This document shows positions 1 through 11,152 of a stretch of DNA of 64,000 nt, one piece after another. Both the position numbers and the translations under genes were made by a program. The stretch covers positions 806,001 through 870,000 of the forward strand of contig JBAIAA010000103.1 of NCBI GenBank assembly GCA_037893245.1, in the 5' to 3' direction. Source of the DNA: Crossaster papposus (lineage: Eukaryota; Echinodermata; Asteroidea; Velatida; Solasteridae). The notes below the pieces were generated by a model. The model was not told where the DNA came from and searched no databases. It saw nothing but the letters and a program-made list of their open reading frames with translations. Each line of letters opens with the position of its first letter. Position 1 is the first letter of the stretch.

Positions 1-569
1 TAAAAAGGCACATAATACATGTAGTTTAAAATATATCTTCCGTTTTGTAACATAGCTCTCACGGCCTTTTAGACTTCCGGACATTATTATTAACATAGAA
101 ATCTTTCAACTGTTTCACTTTGGAACCTGGCCCTCTCGGCCATTCAGACACTGTCCGGAACCATTATCAAAGATAACATTTATAATACATCGCAATAAGT
201 AGTACATTAATTTTGTAATAAAATAAAGATTCAAACATAATACCACATCATTTTCACATCGAATTTTGTAGGCAAACGTGATACGTATACACGGCGTGAT
301 ACAACATTGCCCTGGGTACGTTGTATAGACAGTGCCAGTTCGTGAAATCTTTTTCACAGCGCGCACCCGCAACTTCGTTTTCACGAACTGACACCGAGTG
401 TACTGTCACTTCGTGGAACCGAAAAACGCCAGAATGGACTAATTTTTGCAAAACTCCCAAATAAAAATCAGAAAATTAACATGATTCAAGAAAAAACAAC
501 TTCGCCATGTTATACTACATGGCACAAAATGATATATTCGGCAAAAATTTGTTTTTCAAATTTCTTGAA
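1..569. repeat. Left part of DIRS-A, no gene
   Basis: No coding similarity is visible. The stretch is shared almost base for base with 56162-56730. It holds the block GGCCCTCTCGGCC followed by a CTGTCCGG motif (about 127-160); in the other copy the same block occurs twice (about 56103-56135 and 56289-56321), which suggests internal direct repeats near the element end. A short inverted pair, AGTTCGTGAAA and TTTCACGAACT type sequences, lies at about 335-390. Confidence 0.5.
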
Positions 570-599
570 TTATTGTGTGTGCACATGTGATGCAGATGG

Positions 600-1050
600 T
601 GTCAGTTCGTGGTGTCGGTGACGAATTGTTGAATGTGACTTGCCTTCATTTTGTGCCATTTCATCATGCCGGAAAAGGAGCGTAAATTTAAGGATAACAT
701 AACAAGCCGTTCTAAGTTGCATCAAATTGCAATTAGAATTAGCGAAGAGTCTTGCAATCAATTGGACTGTGTCAAAAGAAATTGGTTCTTTTTGCTGAGG
801 TGGTTTGTGTAATTTACGCTTTTGACAAACGACAAGAGTTTGCACTATTGGGGTGTCGACAGGATTTGGAGTACAGTAAACTAGTGAATGCAGCCATTTA
901 ATAGCCGATGCCGCTGTAATGACGGTGCTGTCTGATGTAGAGACAGACGCCTTATCGACAATATAAATAGCAATGAATTCTTCTCTGACTGGCAACCTTA
1001 CTGGAAGTTCCAGTTTTCAAAGCCACAATATAAATTCGCGACATTTATAA
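600..1050 (-). pseudogene. DIRS-A tyrosine recombinase, N-terminal fragment
   Basis: The minus-strand frame (995-570 and slightly upstream) carries the core-binding region of a DIRS recombinase: AIKWLHSLVYCTPNPVDTP, then KEPISFDTVQLIARL and ILKFTLLFRHDEMAQ. These line up with AAVKWVHSLAGLPSPTDN, KEPITPDILTKIL and FLRFSDLAG of the intact recombinase at 53045-53989. The catalytic HxxR and the tyrosine are absent, so this copy cannot recombine. A one-base difference near 650 puts the frame after DEMAQ out of register relative to the copy at 56763-57155. Confidence 0.8.
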
Positions 1051-1735
1051 AGGTAAGAATTGAAAGTACCGCCTGCCTTGGTCATCAACATAATCTCGAA
1101 AGAGACGCATCTTGGAACCTTGAATTTGCTGAGGAAATTCCGACCAAAAACTATGTCGAAAAACTATCTAATACACATAAAAAACAAATAGAAAGTTTTC
1201 ATTAGTTCAATGAGATGTATCAGCTCCTACTTTGCTTTTGAATATAATTGAACCTATGAGAGAATGCTTGTTTCGTCCTAACGTGAGATTATTGTATCCC
1301 GACACAGAAATGAAGGCTTTAATACCGGCCTTGTAAGATGACCATCATAGTAAAGGCCAAAAGGGGGGAAGAGGGTCACCAAGGAAAGACAAGTACTCCT
1401 TTGCATTTACACATTAACAAGTGACGCAGAACGTTAGGAATAAGAAGTACTGGCTGAACTAAACGACAGTTTTCGTTGTCCAATTTTGTGAAAAAGCATC
1501 GACTCCAGAGGATCCAGGGTTCCAAAATGTTGAAAAGAATCTTGGTAATTTGGCGTTATAATAGGTTGCGAAACAATCTACTGTAAATGGACCCCATAGA
1601 TCGGTAATGGTGACGAAGAAATCTTCAGAAATTGACCAGTCATCCAAGTCAACTAGTTTACTGCATGATGAAATCGGTTTGTTCATTTGCTGTTCTGGGA
1701 ATCCACTGTACTTCTAATCTGATGTTATTATGATG
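1051..1735 (-). pseudogene. DIRS-A linker between RNase H and recombinase
   Basis: Minus-strand frames show QWIPRTANEQTDF (about 1725-1685), then LDDWSISEDFF and ITDLWGPFTVDCFA (1686-1459), then LVFPWWPSS (about 1375). Each matches the same place in DIRS-B (WVPRNLKTIADSISR, YDDWSIDQSTF, NLWGPHSIDRFAS, LIVPKWTSAFFWP). The segment is frameshifted at about 1670 and 1459 and has several stops further on, so it is not translated as one piece. Confidence 0.75.
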
Positions 1736-3070
1736 TTACGAAGTCAGCTCGATTCCAGCCGACATCATAACAGACAACGAAACCAAAATTAAGAAAGGAA
1801 CACTAAAATGAATGAGGATTGGAATCAAGGGGTTTTAACGAAATGAAATTAGATTATTTTAATATACAATTCACCAATTTACACATAAACCAGTATTAAT
1901 TAACAGATGCGGAAAACAATAATTTTTACATTATCAAATACCCTAAATTATACATTTGATTGGCCATGCTGAGAGGGGAGGTACCTCCGTCGGAATCCCG
2001 ACATCGAGTTTTCTGGGGAACAGTTCGGAAGCCGCGAGAGAGTTCTTGTCATGATGGAATCTTGATCGGCGACCTCCGAAGCTGGACCTTAGAGTGATGG
2101 AGAACGGTACGGGTGCGGAGAACGGTACAGGTGCGGAGAACGGTACAGGTGCGGAGAACGGTACGAGTGCGGAGAACGGTACACGTGCGGAGAACGGTAC
2201 ACGTGCGGAAAACGGTACACGTGCGGAAAACGGTACACGTGCGGAAAACGGTACACGTGCGGAAAACGGTACACGTGCGGAAAACGGTACACGTGCGGAA
2301 AACGGTACACGTGCGGGGAACGGTACAGGTGCGGGGAACGGTACAGGTGCGGGGAACGGTACAGGTGCGGGGAACGGTACAGGTGCGGGGGAACGGTACA
2401 GGTGCGGGGGAACGGTACAGGTGCGGGGGAACGGTACAGGTGCGGGGGAACGGTACAGGTGCGGGGGAACGGTACAGGTGCGGGGGAACGGTACAGGTGC
2501 GGGGAACGGTACAGGTGCGGGGAACGGTACAGGTGCGGGGAACGGTACAGGTGCGGGGAACGGTACAGGTGCGGGGAACGGTACTGGAGTAGACCGGATC
2601 AATGGGGTGTGTTTGGGCTATAGTCGACCAATCTACGAGGTGTCATAGCTGAAGGACACACCGGCGGAATCGGCACCATTATTGCTGGCCCAAGCCAAGC
2701 CAGCGGTCATTGTACGGCCGTCGTGTGGGCAAGAGACCGTGCCCAGTGCAGGTAGCGTCGGGCAAGGTACCGCCAGATCAGCGGCATCAGCCACACACAG
2801 TCCCACGACCGCACCCCAGACGACTGAAGATCAGAATTACGTTAACAACGAATTTCCAGTGTTTATAAGTCCGGAGGGAAATTCCAATGTCCATTGCAAT
2901 GCTCCGAAATGTTGCTGGACATCTGCGTAAATTCTCCAGACCAGGTACAAAAGTTTGTCGCAACAAAAGCGGGGAACGTCAGAATAGCGCGGACTCTCGA
3001 ACTTTACATAACTCAATTTGCATGTACATAAAACTTTAAATTACTTAAATTACTTTACGAATTCTTAACA
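1736..3070. mobile_element. Unclassified insertion inside DIRS-A, carrying a minisatellite
   Basis: The DIRS minus-strand coding sequence stops making sense at about 3070 (after DIFSICLHC) and resumes at about 1735 (NIRLEVQWIP), so about 1.33 kb was inserted between RNase H and the conserved linker. The insertion contains the 18-bp minisatellite at 2098-2590 and flanking sequence with no recognisable protein. The edges read TTAA on one side and ATAA on the other, so a TAA-type target duplication is possible but unproven; I see no clear terminal inverted repeats. The same insertion lies at the same place in DIRS-A' (about 57970-59361), so it predates the copying. Confidence 0.6.
2098..2590. 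repeat. 18-bp minisatellite, about 27 units
   Basis: The units are variants of GGTACACGTGCGGAAAAC. There is an initial block with GAGAAC ends, about eight units with the CACGTG core, then units with GGTACAGGTGCGG and GGGAAC or GGGGAAC ends; a run of 19-bp units carries one extra G. The array has no stops in several frames on both strands, which yields long artificial reading frames (Asn-Gly-Thr repeats on plus, Pro-Val-Pro-Phe repeats on minus). These are a by-product of the unit and not evidence of a protein. Confidence 0.95.
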
Positions 3071-4430
3071 ATGAAGACAAATTGAAAATATATCTAAAGA
3101 AATCTTATGTAGTTCATACTACCGACCTCTACAATGTGAGCTGCTGATTGGCTGTCTGTAAATAATTTAAGTTTAGAGTTTGATATTAGCGGCAAGAATG
3201 GTATAAGGGCAAATAAGAATGTGTTTAATTCTCGCCAAGTGGAGCTTTTGAAGGATTTGTTTTCTGTCCAATGCTTGTGAGCTACATGTACATCGTTACA
3301 TATAATGGACCCAGCTCCTTTTGCACTGGCATCGCAGCACATGATCTTGTTGACTACAGAGTTCTGGAAAATATAGCTAACATTTAGGTTGGCGACATGA
3401 GTTTTCCAAAAGTTGATTTCTGAATTACAAAATTCGTCTAATGTGATCTCTTGGTCTTCTGCAACAGCCAATTGGGAGTGACGAGTCATAAGCCTAGAAA
3501 TGTTCCCTACTACTGGACCTAACGATATTATTTGGCCAACAAAGGAATGTAATTTCCGTATAGGGAGTAGTTGCCTTAACTCAGACACTGTGGATATTAT
3601 CTTCTGTATACGTCTATCTATACCTGTAATGTTCCAGCTGCGGTATCCCATTTCAAACCTAGCCACTCACAACTTGTAGATGGAACCCAATTACTCTTCT
3701 GTATATTGGATACAAATCCAGCTTTGATCAAATCTGATTTAATGTGTTGAGCTACTTCCTGTGCATGCTTTAAGTTAGCAGAGTGATCAGAGGAAATGTT
3801 AGGTACAACACAAAATCCGTCGTCCAGATAAACAGCAATTGAAATGCCGTTCATCCTCCAATGAGTTACAAGTGGTTTCAAGATCTTGGTGAAAATATAT
3901 GGGGCACAAGAAAGACCAAAGGGGAGAACATTAAACTCAAAGTACCTTATCACATTGTCAACATTCCAAGTAAAACCAAGGTAAGGTTGAAAATCGTTAG
4001 CAATATCAATATGATGGTATCCAGACTTCAAATCAAAATTAATTAAATTAGCATTTTTAACCTTAAATTGGAGAGCTATTTTCTAATCGTCGAGTTTAAA
4101 GTGAGTCTTTTCAACAAATGCATTCAATCTACTCAAATCTAAAATTAATCTTCTTTTCCCCGATGATTGAAAGGATACAGATAAGGGACTCGCAATATAC
4201 GACGGCTCTCGTTTTTCTGTAATTCTGTCTGAATGCAGTAATCCTAAGACAGCTTCGGTTACGAAAATGTGCTCTTGCAAAGCTGATCTATTATTGTTAT
4301 TAAACATTATTGGGGGGGTCTCTAGAAATTGTATTCTATAACCTTGGTCTACTATTGAAAGGATAAAATTAGAAGTACCAATATTTTCCCAAAACTGTCC
4401 GTGTTCTTCAATTCTTTCTTTGACTGACAC
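3071..4430 (-). pseudogene. DIRS-A reverse transcriptase and RNase H
   Basis: Minus strand. 4430-4083 holds the RT N-terminus (PPIMFNNNNRSAL, KRRLILDLSRLNAFV). A stop follows, then 4031-3618 holds SGYHHIDI, VLPFGLSCAPYIFTK and the catalytic YLDDG. After a frame change, 3666-3094 holds LPIRKLHSFVGQIISLGP and RNase H (MCCDASAKGAGSIICN, WRELNTFLFAL, LFTDSQSAAHIVE). The Asp-Asp pair and the RNase H acidic residues are still present, but the stop near 4083 and the shifts mean no complete enzyme is made. Confidence 0.85.
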
Positions 4431-5119
4431 AAGATCTGAAGAAAGATCACAAGGAGCATCATTATTATAATTGCATGATCAAATTTGTCTTGGAGGTGAA
4501 CACGAGTTTGTGAAGATTCACATCGAAGGGGCTGTACTTGAGCCTGGTCTTGCTGGGATGACCGAGAGGTATGTGCTGCGGATGAGATGGTTGGGATTGA
4601 CTGCTGGATGGTAGGGATTTGCCATGGTGTGCTTGAGTAGTAATTGGCGTATGACGAGCTGGCTGGATTTGCCCTTGCTCTACACCCGAATGTGAAATGC
4701 TGGTGTCTCTGGAGAGGACATTTACGTGCCCAGTGTCCTGGTGTCTTGCAGATATAGCAGAACACGAGGTGAACACGAGTTGGTGAAGATTCACATCGAA
4801 GGGGCTGTACTTGAGCCTGGTCTTGCTGGGATGACTGAGAGGTATGTGCTGCGGATGAGATGGTTGGGATTGACTGCTGGATGGTAGGGATTTGCCATGG
4901 TCTGCTTGAGTAGTAATTGGCGTATGACGAGCTGGCTGGATTTGCCCTTGCTCTACACCCGAATGTGAAATGCTGGTGTCTCTGGAGAGGACATTTACGT
5001 GCCCAGTGTCCTGGTGTCTTGCAGATATAGCAGAAATCATTTGGCAAGCCTGTGTGAATTAGCAAAATATACAGCAAGCAAAATGTCTCGTATAAGGGCG
5101 GGAAAGCAAGGACCAGCAA
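4352..5119 (-). pseudogene. DIRS-A gag-like protein with two CCHC zinc knuckles
   Basis: A 255-codon minus-strand frame contains CYICKTPGHWARKC twice. This is the Cys-X2-Cys-X4-His-X4-Cys knuckle used by Gag proteins to bind RNA. The two knuckles lie in a 91-residue tandem repeat rich in Ser, Gln and Pro. The upstream part of a normal DIRS Gag is missing, and the frame ends just inside the RT start, so this is a remnant that could still be translated as a small RNA-binding protein. Confidence 0.7.
4494..5039 (-). repeat. 273-bp in-frame tandem duplication in DIRS-A gag
   Basis: 4494-4766 and 4767-5039 are direct copies with only a few differences. The period of 273 bp is exactly 91 codons, so the duplication keeps the frame and doubles the zinc knuckle. 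Confidence 0.93.
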
Positions 5120-6115
5120 GGTAAGACAGTTGTGTACTCAGCGGTGAGCAAATCTGAACTGACATATAGAAGGTAGTACGTCACCAAGAAAGTTACGCAT
5201 CAATGGTTCCTACTATAATTACAATAGACCTCCTGGTGGAGGAACGAATCTTTACTTTGCATGCTTACGTAAGACGAATAAGAAAAGCATTCCCAAATAA
5301 CCCTTTGTCAAGGGAGAAAAACCTCCACGTTAGAGTTGTTCGCTTGAGTGGAACGCTTGTTCGCTGTTGGCCAGTGACGTATTTTAAAGATGGCGTAGAG
5401 GTTAGCAGACGACAGTTTTCTTTTCACGGTTCTGATTTACGTTTCATACTTTTCGTTATAAACGATGAATTTTGGAGACTTGTTTTTAATATCGTTTCAC
5501 TTCTACTGGCGCCAACTCAAAACGTAGGCGAACGTTCGCGCAAACGTAAGTGGCTGGAAAGCGCTGGACTAATGGCGTGTCGTTAGCGGGCGCACTCAAA
5601 TACAGTGGTCTTTGGCAAAGTCTACGCTTATTTTTAGCGGCATAACGGGGACAAAACGGCATCCCTGCCTATAACTTTAGAAACTGTTTACAACTTCAAA
5701 TAAAAAATAAAAAATAATCATGCACATTTTTCAGTATTATTGTTTAAACATTTTTACAAATTTTGAAGTAAAATCAGAAGTAGTGATCAATAATGCTGCT
5801 GCTTATATGAGCGTGTAAGTTGACCTCGAGAATGTACGAGAAACCGAACTTCTGAGCACATCAAATAAAAGCTTCAACGTGTAAAGCAAGTTTTTGTTTA
5901 ATACTTTGTTTTGGCGCTATTATTTTAACCGAAAGAGATAAAAACGTTTAAATGAGTGTTATTTTTTATTTCAATATACAAAATGTGAACGATATATCAA
6001 ATTATGGAAAAGGAAAGCGAACAATTGTAGTTACGTCATATGTACGTCATTCCATTGTTCTCGTTCACGCGCTAGTTTTTCTGAAAGCGTAGACCACATG
6101 CTTGGGTGTATCCGG
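5120..6115. other. No recognised gene; repeat-derived frame at 5203-5586
   Basis: A 127-codon plus-strand frame begins at 5203 (MVPTIITIDLLVEERIFTL). I do not recognise it, and its second half overlaps a repeat: 5490-5560 (AACGTAGGCGAACGTTCGCG) recurs inverted at about 15640-15690. It also holds a terminal-type motif near 5330-5375 (TTCGCTTGAGTGGAACGC). 5600-6115 is AT-rich with no feature I can support. A transposon remnant is more likely than a gene. Confidence 0.35.
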
Positions 6116-6430
6116 CCTGCGATTTCGTTTCACAAACGACATCACCATAGAACTGGTTTTTAGCGCATCTGATTGGTTGTTTAACATATACGTCATCCAT
6201 TCATCCATGTGTCGCATTGCATGACGTGTACTAGGGTAACAAAAGCCCAGAGTCCTAGGGTCAAAAGGGTTAGGGTCAATAAGTTGAGAGTCCTAGGGTC
6301 AATAAAACCCAGAGTTCTAGGGTCAATAAGTTGAGAATCCTAGGGTCAATAAATTGAAAGTACAATTTACTACCATGACGTAACCAGTTCTATGGCGATG
6401 TCGTTTGGGGATTTTTTTTTTGCATCTGGC
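6116..6430. mobile_element. Small inverted-repeat element (MITE-like)
   Basis: The arms at 6134-6156 and 6384-6406 are inverted copies (AAACGACATCACCATAGAAC against its complement with one change), with weaker pairing outside and an ACGTCAT match just inside each arm. The centre is a short minisatellite. There is no coding capacity. Confidence 0.7.
6241..6357. repeat. Short tandem array with TCCTAGGGTCAATAA units
   Basis: About four to five irregular units of roughly 24 bp (AGTCCTAGGGTCAATAAG with variants) lie between the arms of the inverted-repeat element. One unit contains GGTTAGGG, but this is not a telomere array. Confidence 0.8.
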
Positions 6431-8960
6431 CTCCCCGTCAACTGAATGTACGTCTTTGATTGGGTCGGACCCAAATTCTCGGAAGAACAATAATTGATAT
6501 AACTGACGCTTTTGTGGTTGTTGCGTTTAACATAAGATTAATATATATCAGAGTGTTTTGCATTAACAAAAAAAAACAGCTTTAACATATCAGTTAAAAT
6601 ATAAAAGATTCATAGAAATATATGTTTAACGTTTTCATAAAATTAATATGATGCACAATAACTACAGATACAGGTGATTACAGGACAAATTGGCCGGCTA
6701 AAAAACATAGGAGGTTTTGTAGTCGGTACACTTCAAATAAATTATTACAATTTAAGCTGTAATGTTTTTAAAAAAATCACTTTAAAAATGTATTCATTTT
6801 TTATTAAACTAGTCCGTTTCCCCTGCGAGTTGTTTGACGAACTTAATACCTTTTGCAACTACATGTATCAACAAAGCAATCAACACAATTATTGTTCCAA
6901 AGCTTTTAGTAAAGATATTAATGACTTTAAACTCCGTGAATTATTTTTCTGAAATTTTCTGAAATCACTTTTTTCGGTTGATATTTATGCTGTAACATGG
7001 GATACTTTATTGGCAATTGTACTTCTTACAGGTGATCGGTAGTAGCAATAATATACAGCATGCCAAAACAATTCAGGACTATACTATACCATGTAGATGT
7101 GTCTTATTTCTCCATGACTATACTGCCTACTGGCATACATAAATTGGAGTTTTGCTGTTTAGTCAGACAGATTGGTGAAACAAACATGGTAAAAATGATA
7201 AAAGCATGGAATTGGTTACACAATCAAAATATGTCTTTAGAATATAAATGTATACGGCCATCTTAGATTTGTCCCTTGAAAAAATATAACACGCATTTTT
7301 TAAAAATTTCAAAATGGCTACCATTGCATGTTATTCTTCCTTTATTCTTCCTATAGCCCGAAGCGGAGAGCCAAATATCTTTCTTTACACTCTAAATGTG
7401 TGCCAAAATTAATGCTTTTATCCTCAAGTGAACAATTCTATCATAATGTTGCATAGCAGTTGGAGTAAACTGACCAGTACCACAGCTTATACAAAACATC
7501 ACATGAATGACCCGCACGTACCAACATTCAGTTTATTTACAGCTACATATAATTGTTCAGATAGGGTCGATTCCTGTGTCATCCGGTAAATGAAATTGGT
7601 GCTGTCAGTACAGTCAAGTACTGCACTGAAAAGCTAATCCAATTCAAGATTGAAATGTCCATCTGATGATCCAGAAGATATGCTGTAATAAATAAATAAA
7701 AACAACAAACTGTTTGTCCATTCCAGAAAGATATTTTAATCAGAAGATAATTTCCGAGTGGAATTTAATTTGCCTGTAAAACGCAGTGTCTATCGTTACA
7801 GTATATAGTTGACGAGCTGATTCCCAGACATACCTAGGCCGACACATTGACAATAATATTTGGACGTCGTTCTTGGAACCAGACTGATTGATACTATTTC
7901 TAGCCAGGTTCCAAGAGTGAAAGGTCCAGAGTATTGTCATTGTCAGGGTATCAGATTGTCAACTGCCGTAACAATAGCCACTACGTTGCTGCCTAAAAAT
8001 ATCAATAACAATTACCAATTGCAAAAAATATTACGATATATAGTGCTAAGTACTACTATAACATAAGGCAAGGCTAGTAGACGAGAATGAGTAACACCCC
8101 TGCCTAGCGGCCTTCCCTTATACTTTGCAATAAAATGACATTTTCATCTTTGGTGGTTGACAGTTTTGGGTGGATTCTTCTGTGGTTATGGGAAGTACAT
8201 GTATTACTTATAACTGTGCTGATACATTTGTGTTGTTGATGATGCCGTGTGTTCTCTGGCGTCTTGCAAAATCGGGAACCGATTTCAAAATCAAAGAAAA
8301 ACAAAACTAAATACGACAAATCTGGATTTGTTAATATAAGACTATAGGCCTACCTCTATTCCTTGTTTCCTCACTTTTCAAATAAGTCCTTTTCGTTGCA
8401 GACCATGGCAACTCCCGTGTGGAAACAAATACGACACACCGACACAACTTCGACGTACAACATCGGTTGTATTCGCATTCGCCGCGCTGGTCGCGTCGTG
8501 GCATTGATTTTCATACACCAATTTCATGTTACATAATGTATTTACACTTGTCAGTCTTTTTTCTTAACTCTCCAGGTACTAAGTTACTTCTTTACACACA
8601 AACATGCAACATGCTTTACCTTACATACGTACTGTGGACATTCCTTTGTCTTCGTGTAGTTAACAAACTTTGACTAAATACTCATTTTTCTCGCTTCCCC
8701 AAAACAAATTTACCCTCAAATGTGGATTATGGGCCTCTCAGCTGTCCCTTCTATCTTTTCTATATATAACCCTAACCCGTTTTTCCTCTAGCGCTCTTTT
8801 TCGGAAACTGAAAAACGGATTGTGGACGTGGGCAAGTCCACAAACCGTAACCTCTTCCCGCATCGTGTGGACCTATATTGTTCGGAGGTCCACAGTGCGT
8901 ATGCAAGACTAACTCAGGGTTTCTGAAGCTGCGCTATCGGCAAAAGCTTGTGAATGGTGT
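6431..8960. other. No gene recognised
   Basis: This is AT-rich sequence with scattered frames under 95 codons (for example 6674-6952, 7060-7266 and 7740-7940 minus), none showing a known domain or convincing codon pattern. A TATA-like run (CTATATATAACCC) is at about 8759 and small inverted GTGGAC motifs are at 8824-8895. Confidence 0.4.
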
Positions 8961-9052
8961 AGTCCCACTAGTGTGCCCCCGGTATACTGCGATGTGTGCC
9001 CCGGTATACTGCGATGTATATCGCAGTATACCGGCGGCACACTAGTGGGACT
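8961..9052. repeat. 92-bp near-perfect hairpin
   Basis: AGTCCCACTAGTGTGCC at 8961 pairs with GGCACACTAGTGGGACT ending at 9052. The arms of about 32 bp also pair through CGGTATACTGCGAT, and the sequence CCGGTATACTGCGATG occurs twice on the left side. The size would suit a pre-miRNA-like foldback or a tiny MITE; neither is shown. Confidence 0.8.
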
Positions 9053-9714
9053 AGTGAATGGTGATGCTCTGCATGCGAAACGGGGGACCGCCATTTGTTT
9101 ACATATAGTGCGCCACCTATCGACACACTTTTTTATGGAAAGCCGCATCTTTTATAAATCGATCGTAAATAATGGGATGGGGGACATACTTTTTTTATAC
9201 AATGTAGTTTAAATTTGTTTAAAGATTTTTCTAAGTTTCTAAGTTTCACCAAAATGATTTCAAAATGTATATCAATTTGTGAAATGTAAGTGGGGGCGGG
9301 GGTTACTATTACATGTATTAGCCTAAATAAATTCATTGTCACTTTTCTTTTCTTTTTTGTCGAAATGGCTGTCCATATTGTGACCGTTGCGACGTCATCG
9401 ATTTAAGGACCAAAAACGGGTCTTTCGAGGCCTAATTTCACCCCTTTGTTCCATTCCCTTGCTCCGACATGGTGAATTGTTGAATTCGCAGTGGTTTAAT
9501 TTATATCTAAGTGAATTTTCATTCTGTTCCCCGTCAGGTACCACCAGGCAACACGAACAACGGGGACGTAACACGGCCTAGATTTGTATACTTCAGGTCA
9601 TTCCAGCCAGTAAGAAGTTTGCAGAAGTTTTAATCCTATTCACTTACAGTTAAGTACAAGTATAAAAGTATTTCATAATATTTATGTTTGCAAATGGTGT
9701 AATATTTCCTTTAC
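9053..9714. other. No gene recognised
   Basis: No frame with recognisable similarity and no clear repeat. The 5'-truncated LINE frame begins at the right end of this stretch. Confidence 0.35.
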
Positions 9715-10959
9715 ATGCAAAAAAATGGGCTTTTATCTACTGTACAATCTGGGTTTAGACCACAACATTCAACTCTTACTGCAATAACTGATGTCACTGA
9801 TTATCTTTATAATAATATGGACAAGGGTGAAATAACTGGTGCTGTTTTTTTGGATTTGAAAAAAGCCTTTGATACGGTAAATTATAGGGTTCTTCTGCGC
9901 AAACTATCTTGCTATGGTATTCGTGGCAAAGAGCTGGCATGGTTCTCAAATTATCTTACCAACAGAGCGCAAATAACAATCATGAATGGCGTTTGTTCTG
10001 ATTCCAGACGAGTAACAGTCGGTGTTCCTCAGGGCTCAATTTTAGGACCACTTTTGTTTATTATTTTTATTAATGATTTGCCAGACACGATTAGCAGAAG
10101 TAAGATAGTTTTGTATGCTGATGATACTGTTATAATGTACAGCTCTAAAAATGGATATGACATAAATTGTGTTTTGAATGAAGAATTGCAAATTATCTCT
10201 GAATGGATGTATAATAATAAATTAACTCTCAATGCTTCAAAAACTAAAGTAATGACTTTTGGCACATCTCAAAAAATAAAAAAATGTGATAATTTGACTG
10301 TTAAATTTAAAGATGACATATTAGAGAATGTGACCGAATTCAAATATCTTGGAGTATGGTTTGACCAATATCTCAGATGGGACATGCACATTGATAAAAC
10401 TGCTGCCCAAATTTCTCAAAGGCTTGGAGTTTTGAAAAGGTTGAGTTGGTATGTTGACCAATATACTCGTAATATATTGTACAGTACTCTCATTTTGCCT
10501 CACATTGATTATTGTTGCACAGTTTGGATACATGGTGCTAATAAATATGTTAACAGAATTCAGATTTTACAAAACCGGGCAGCAAGATTAACATTAGGCT
10601 GTAAGGTCAGAGATGTACATGTAAGTGATCTATATACTAAACTAAACTGGATGCAGGTTCGTGAGCGGGCTGAGTATTATAATAATATCCTTATGTACAA
10701 GTGTGTCCATGGCCTGGCTCCCGAGTATTTGTCAATTGGTATACAATCAAATATGAATACTCATTCTTATAATACTAGATTCAATAACAGAAATAACATT
10801 TCTCACTCGGCTGTAAAAACTGAAATTGGCAAACGTTCTTTCAAGTTCTCTGGAGCCAAGTCATGGAATAAACTTCCACCTGCCATTAAAAGCTTGCCAA
10901 CTATTCTAAGTTTTAAAAAGCATGTCAAGGGGCACATTTTAAATTCAAATAATCCGTAA
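9715..10959 (+). CDS. Non-LTR retrotransposon reverse transcriptase, N-terminally truncated
   Basis: A 414-codon frame. It starts inside the RT fingers at QSGFRPQHSTLTAI and continues through FLDLKKAFDTVN (motif A, first catalytic Asp), GVPQGSILGPLLF (motif B), LYADDTVIMY (motif C, catalytic Asp pair), KTKVMTFG and the FKYLGVWFD thumb motif. The C-terminal part has the conserved ILQNRAARL and SWNKLPPAI motifs of jockey/CR1-type proteins. Without the endonuclease and the first RT motifs it cannot retrotranspose alone. The ATG at 9715 is simply the first in frame and is probably not a natural start. Confidence 0.9.
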   Translation: MQKNGLLSTVQSGFRPQHSTLTAITDVTDYLYNNMDKGEITGAVFLDLKKAFDTVNYRVLLRKLSCYGIRGKELAWFSNYLTNRAQITIMNGVCSDSRRVTVGVPQGSILGPLLFIIFINDLPDTISRSKIVLYADDTVIMYSSKNGYDINCVLNEELQIISEWMYNNKLTLNASKTKVMTFGTSQKIKKCDNLTVKFKDDILENVTEFKYLGVWFDQYLRWDMHIDKTAAQISQRLGVLKRLSWYVDQYTRNILYSTLILPHIDYCCTVWIHGANKYVNRIQILQNRAARLTLGCKVRDVHVSDLYTKLNWMQVRERAEYYNNILMYKCVHGLAPEYLSIGIQSNMNTHSYNTRFNNRNNISHSAVKTEIGKRSFKFSGAKSWNKLPPAIKSLPTILSFKKHVKGHILNSNNP

Positions 10960-11152
10960 TATGTATATTGTTAATTGTATTTGTGAGTTTTCTTTAATGT
11001 ATTTGGTGTACATGTTAGTTTATCTTATGTGATATTATTATAATGTACGCTTAGTTTCTTTTATTATTGCTATGTGTACTGAGGGCCTCTATGGAAAGCA
11101 GTGCTGTGCACTGATTGGAGTTTACCCTCATTAAAGATGACATAAATAAATA
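9715..11152 (+). mobile_element. 5'-truncated LINE (LINE-D)
   Basis: It comprises the reverse transcriptase frame (9715-10959) plus about 190 bp of 3' untranslated sequence ending in ATAAATAAATA at about 11144, a short-repeat tail typical of CR1/jockey-like LINEs. The endonuclease and the first part of the RT are missing, the usual result of incomplete reverse transcription. The remaining frame has no stops, which suggests a fairly young insertion. Confidence 0.85.

Larger units (their letters stand above)
1..5119 (-). mobile_element. DIRS-A: decayed DIRS-type retrotransposon
   Basis: Read on the minus strand, the order is gag with CCHC zinc knuckles (5119-4352), reverse transcriptase and RNase H (4430-3071), the conserved linker after RNase H (1735-1100) and the N-terminal part of a tyrosine recombinase (about 1050-600). 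That order, with a tyrosine recombinase and no aspartic protease or DDE integrase, defines DIRS elements. The frame is broken by a stop near 4083, shifts near 3660 and 3095, an inserted 1.3-kb block (1736-3070) and loss of the catalytic half of the recombinase. The element runs off the left window edge. A near-identical copy lies at 56162-60252. Confidence 0.88.

Noticed and set aside
2098-2590. CRISPR-like regular array
   Set aside because: Units are contiguous without unique spacers and the genome is eukaryotic; this is a minisatellite. The same holds for 49936-50240.
1943-2648. Long Pro-Val-Pro-Phe and Asn-Gly-Thr repeat proteins on both strands
   Set aside because: They are translations of the 18-bp minisatellite, which lacks stops in several frames, and the same applies at 58177-58939. 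There is no start, domain or neighbour supporting a gene.
5203-5586. 127-residue host gene
   Set aside because: Half of the frame lies in a repeat found inverted at about 15640-15690, and no domain is seen.
6241-6357. Telomeric TTAGGG repeat
   Set aside because: Only one GGTTAGGG occurs and the repeat unit is different.
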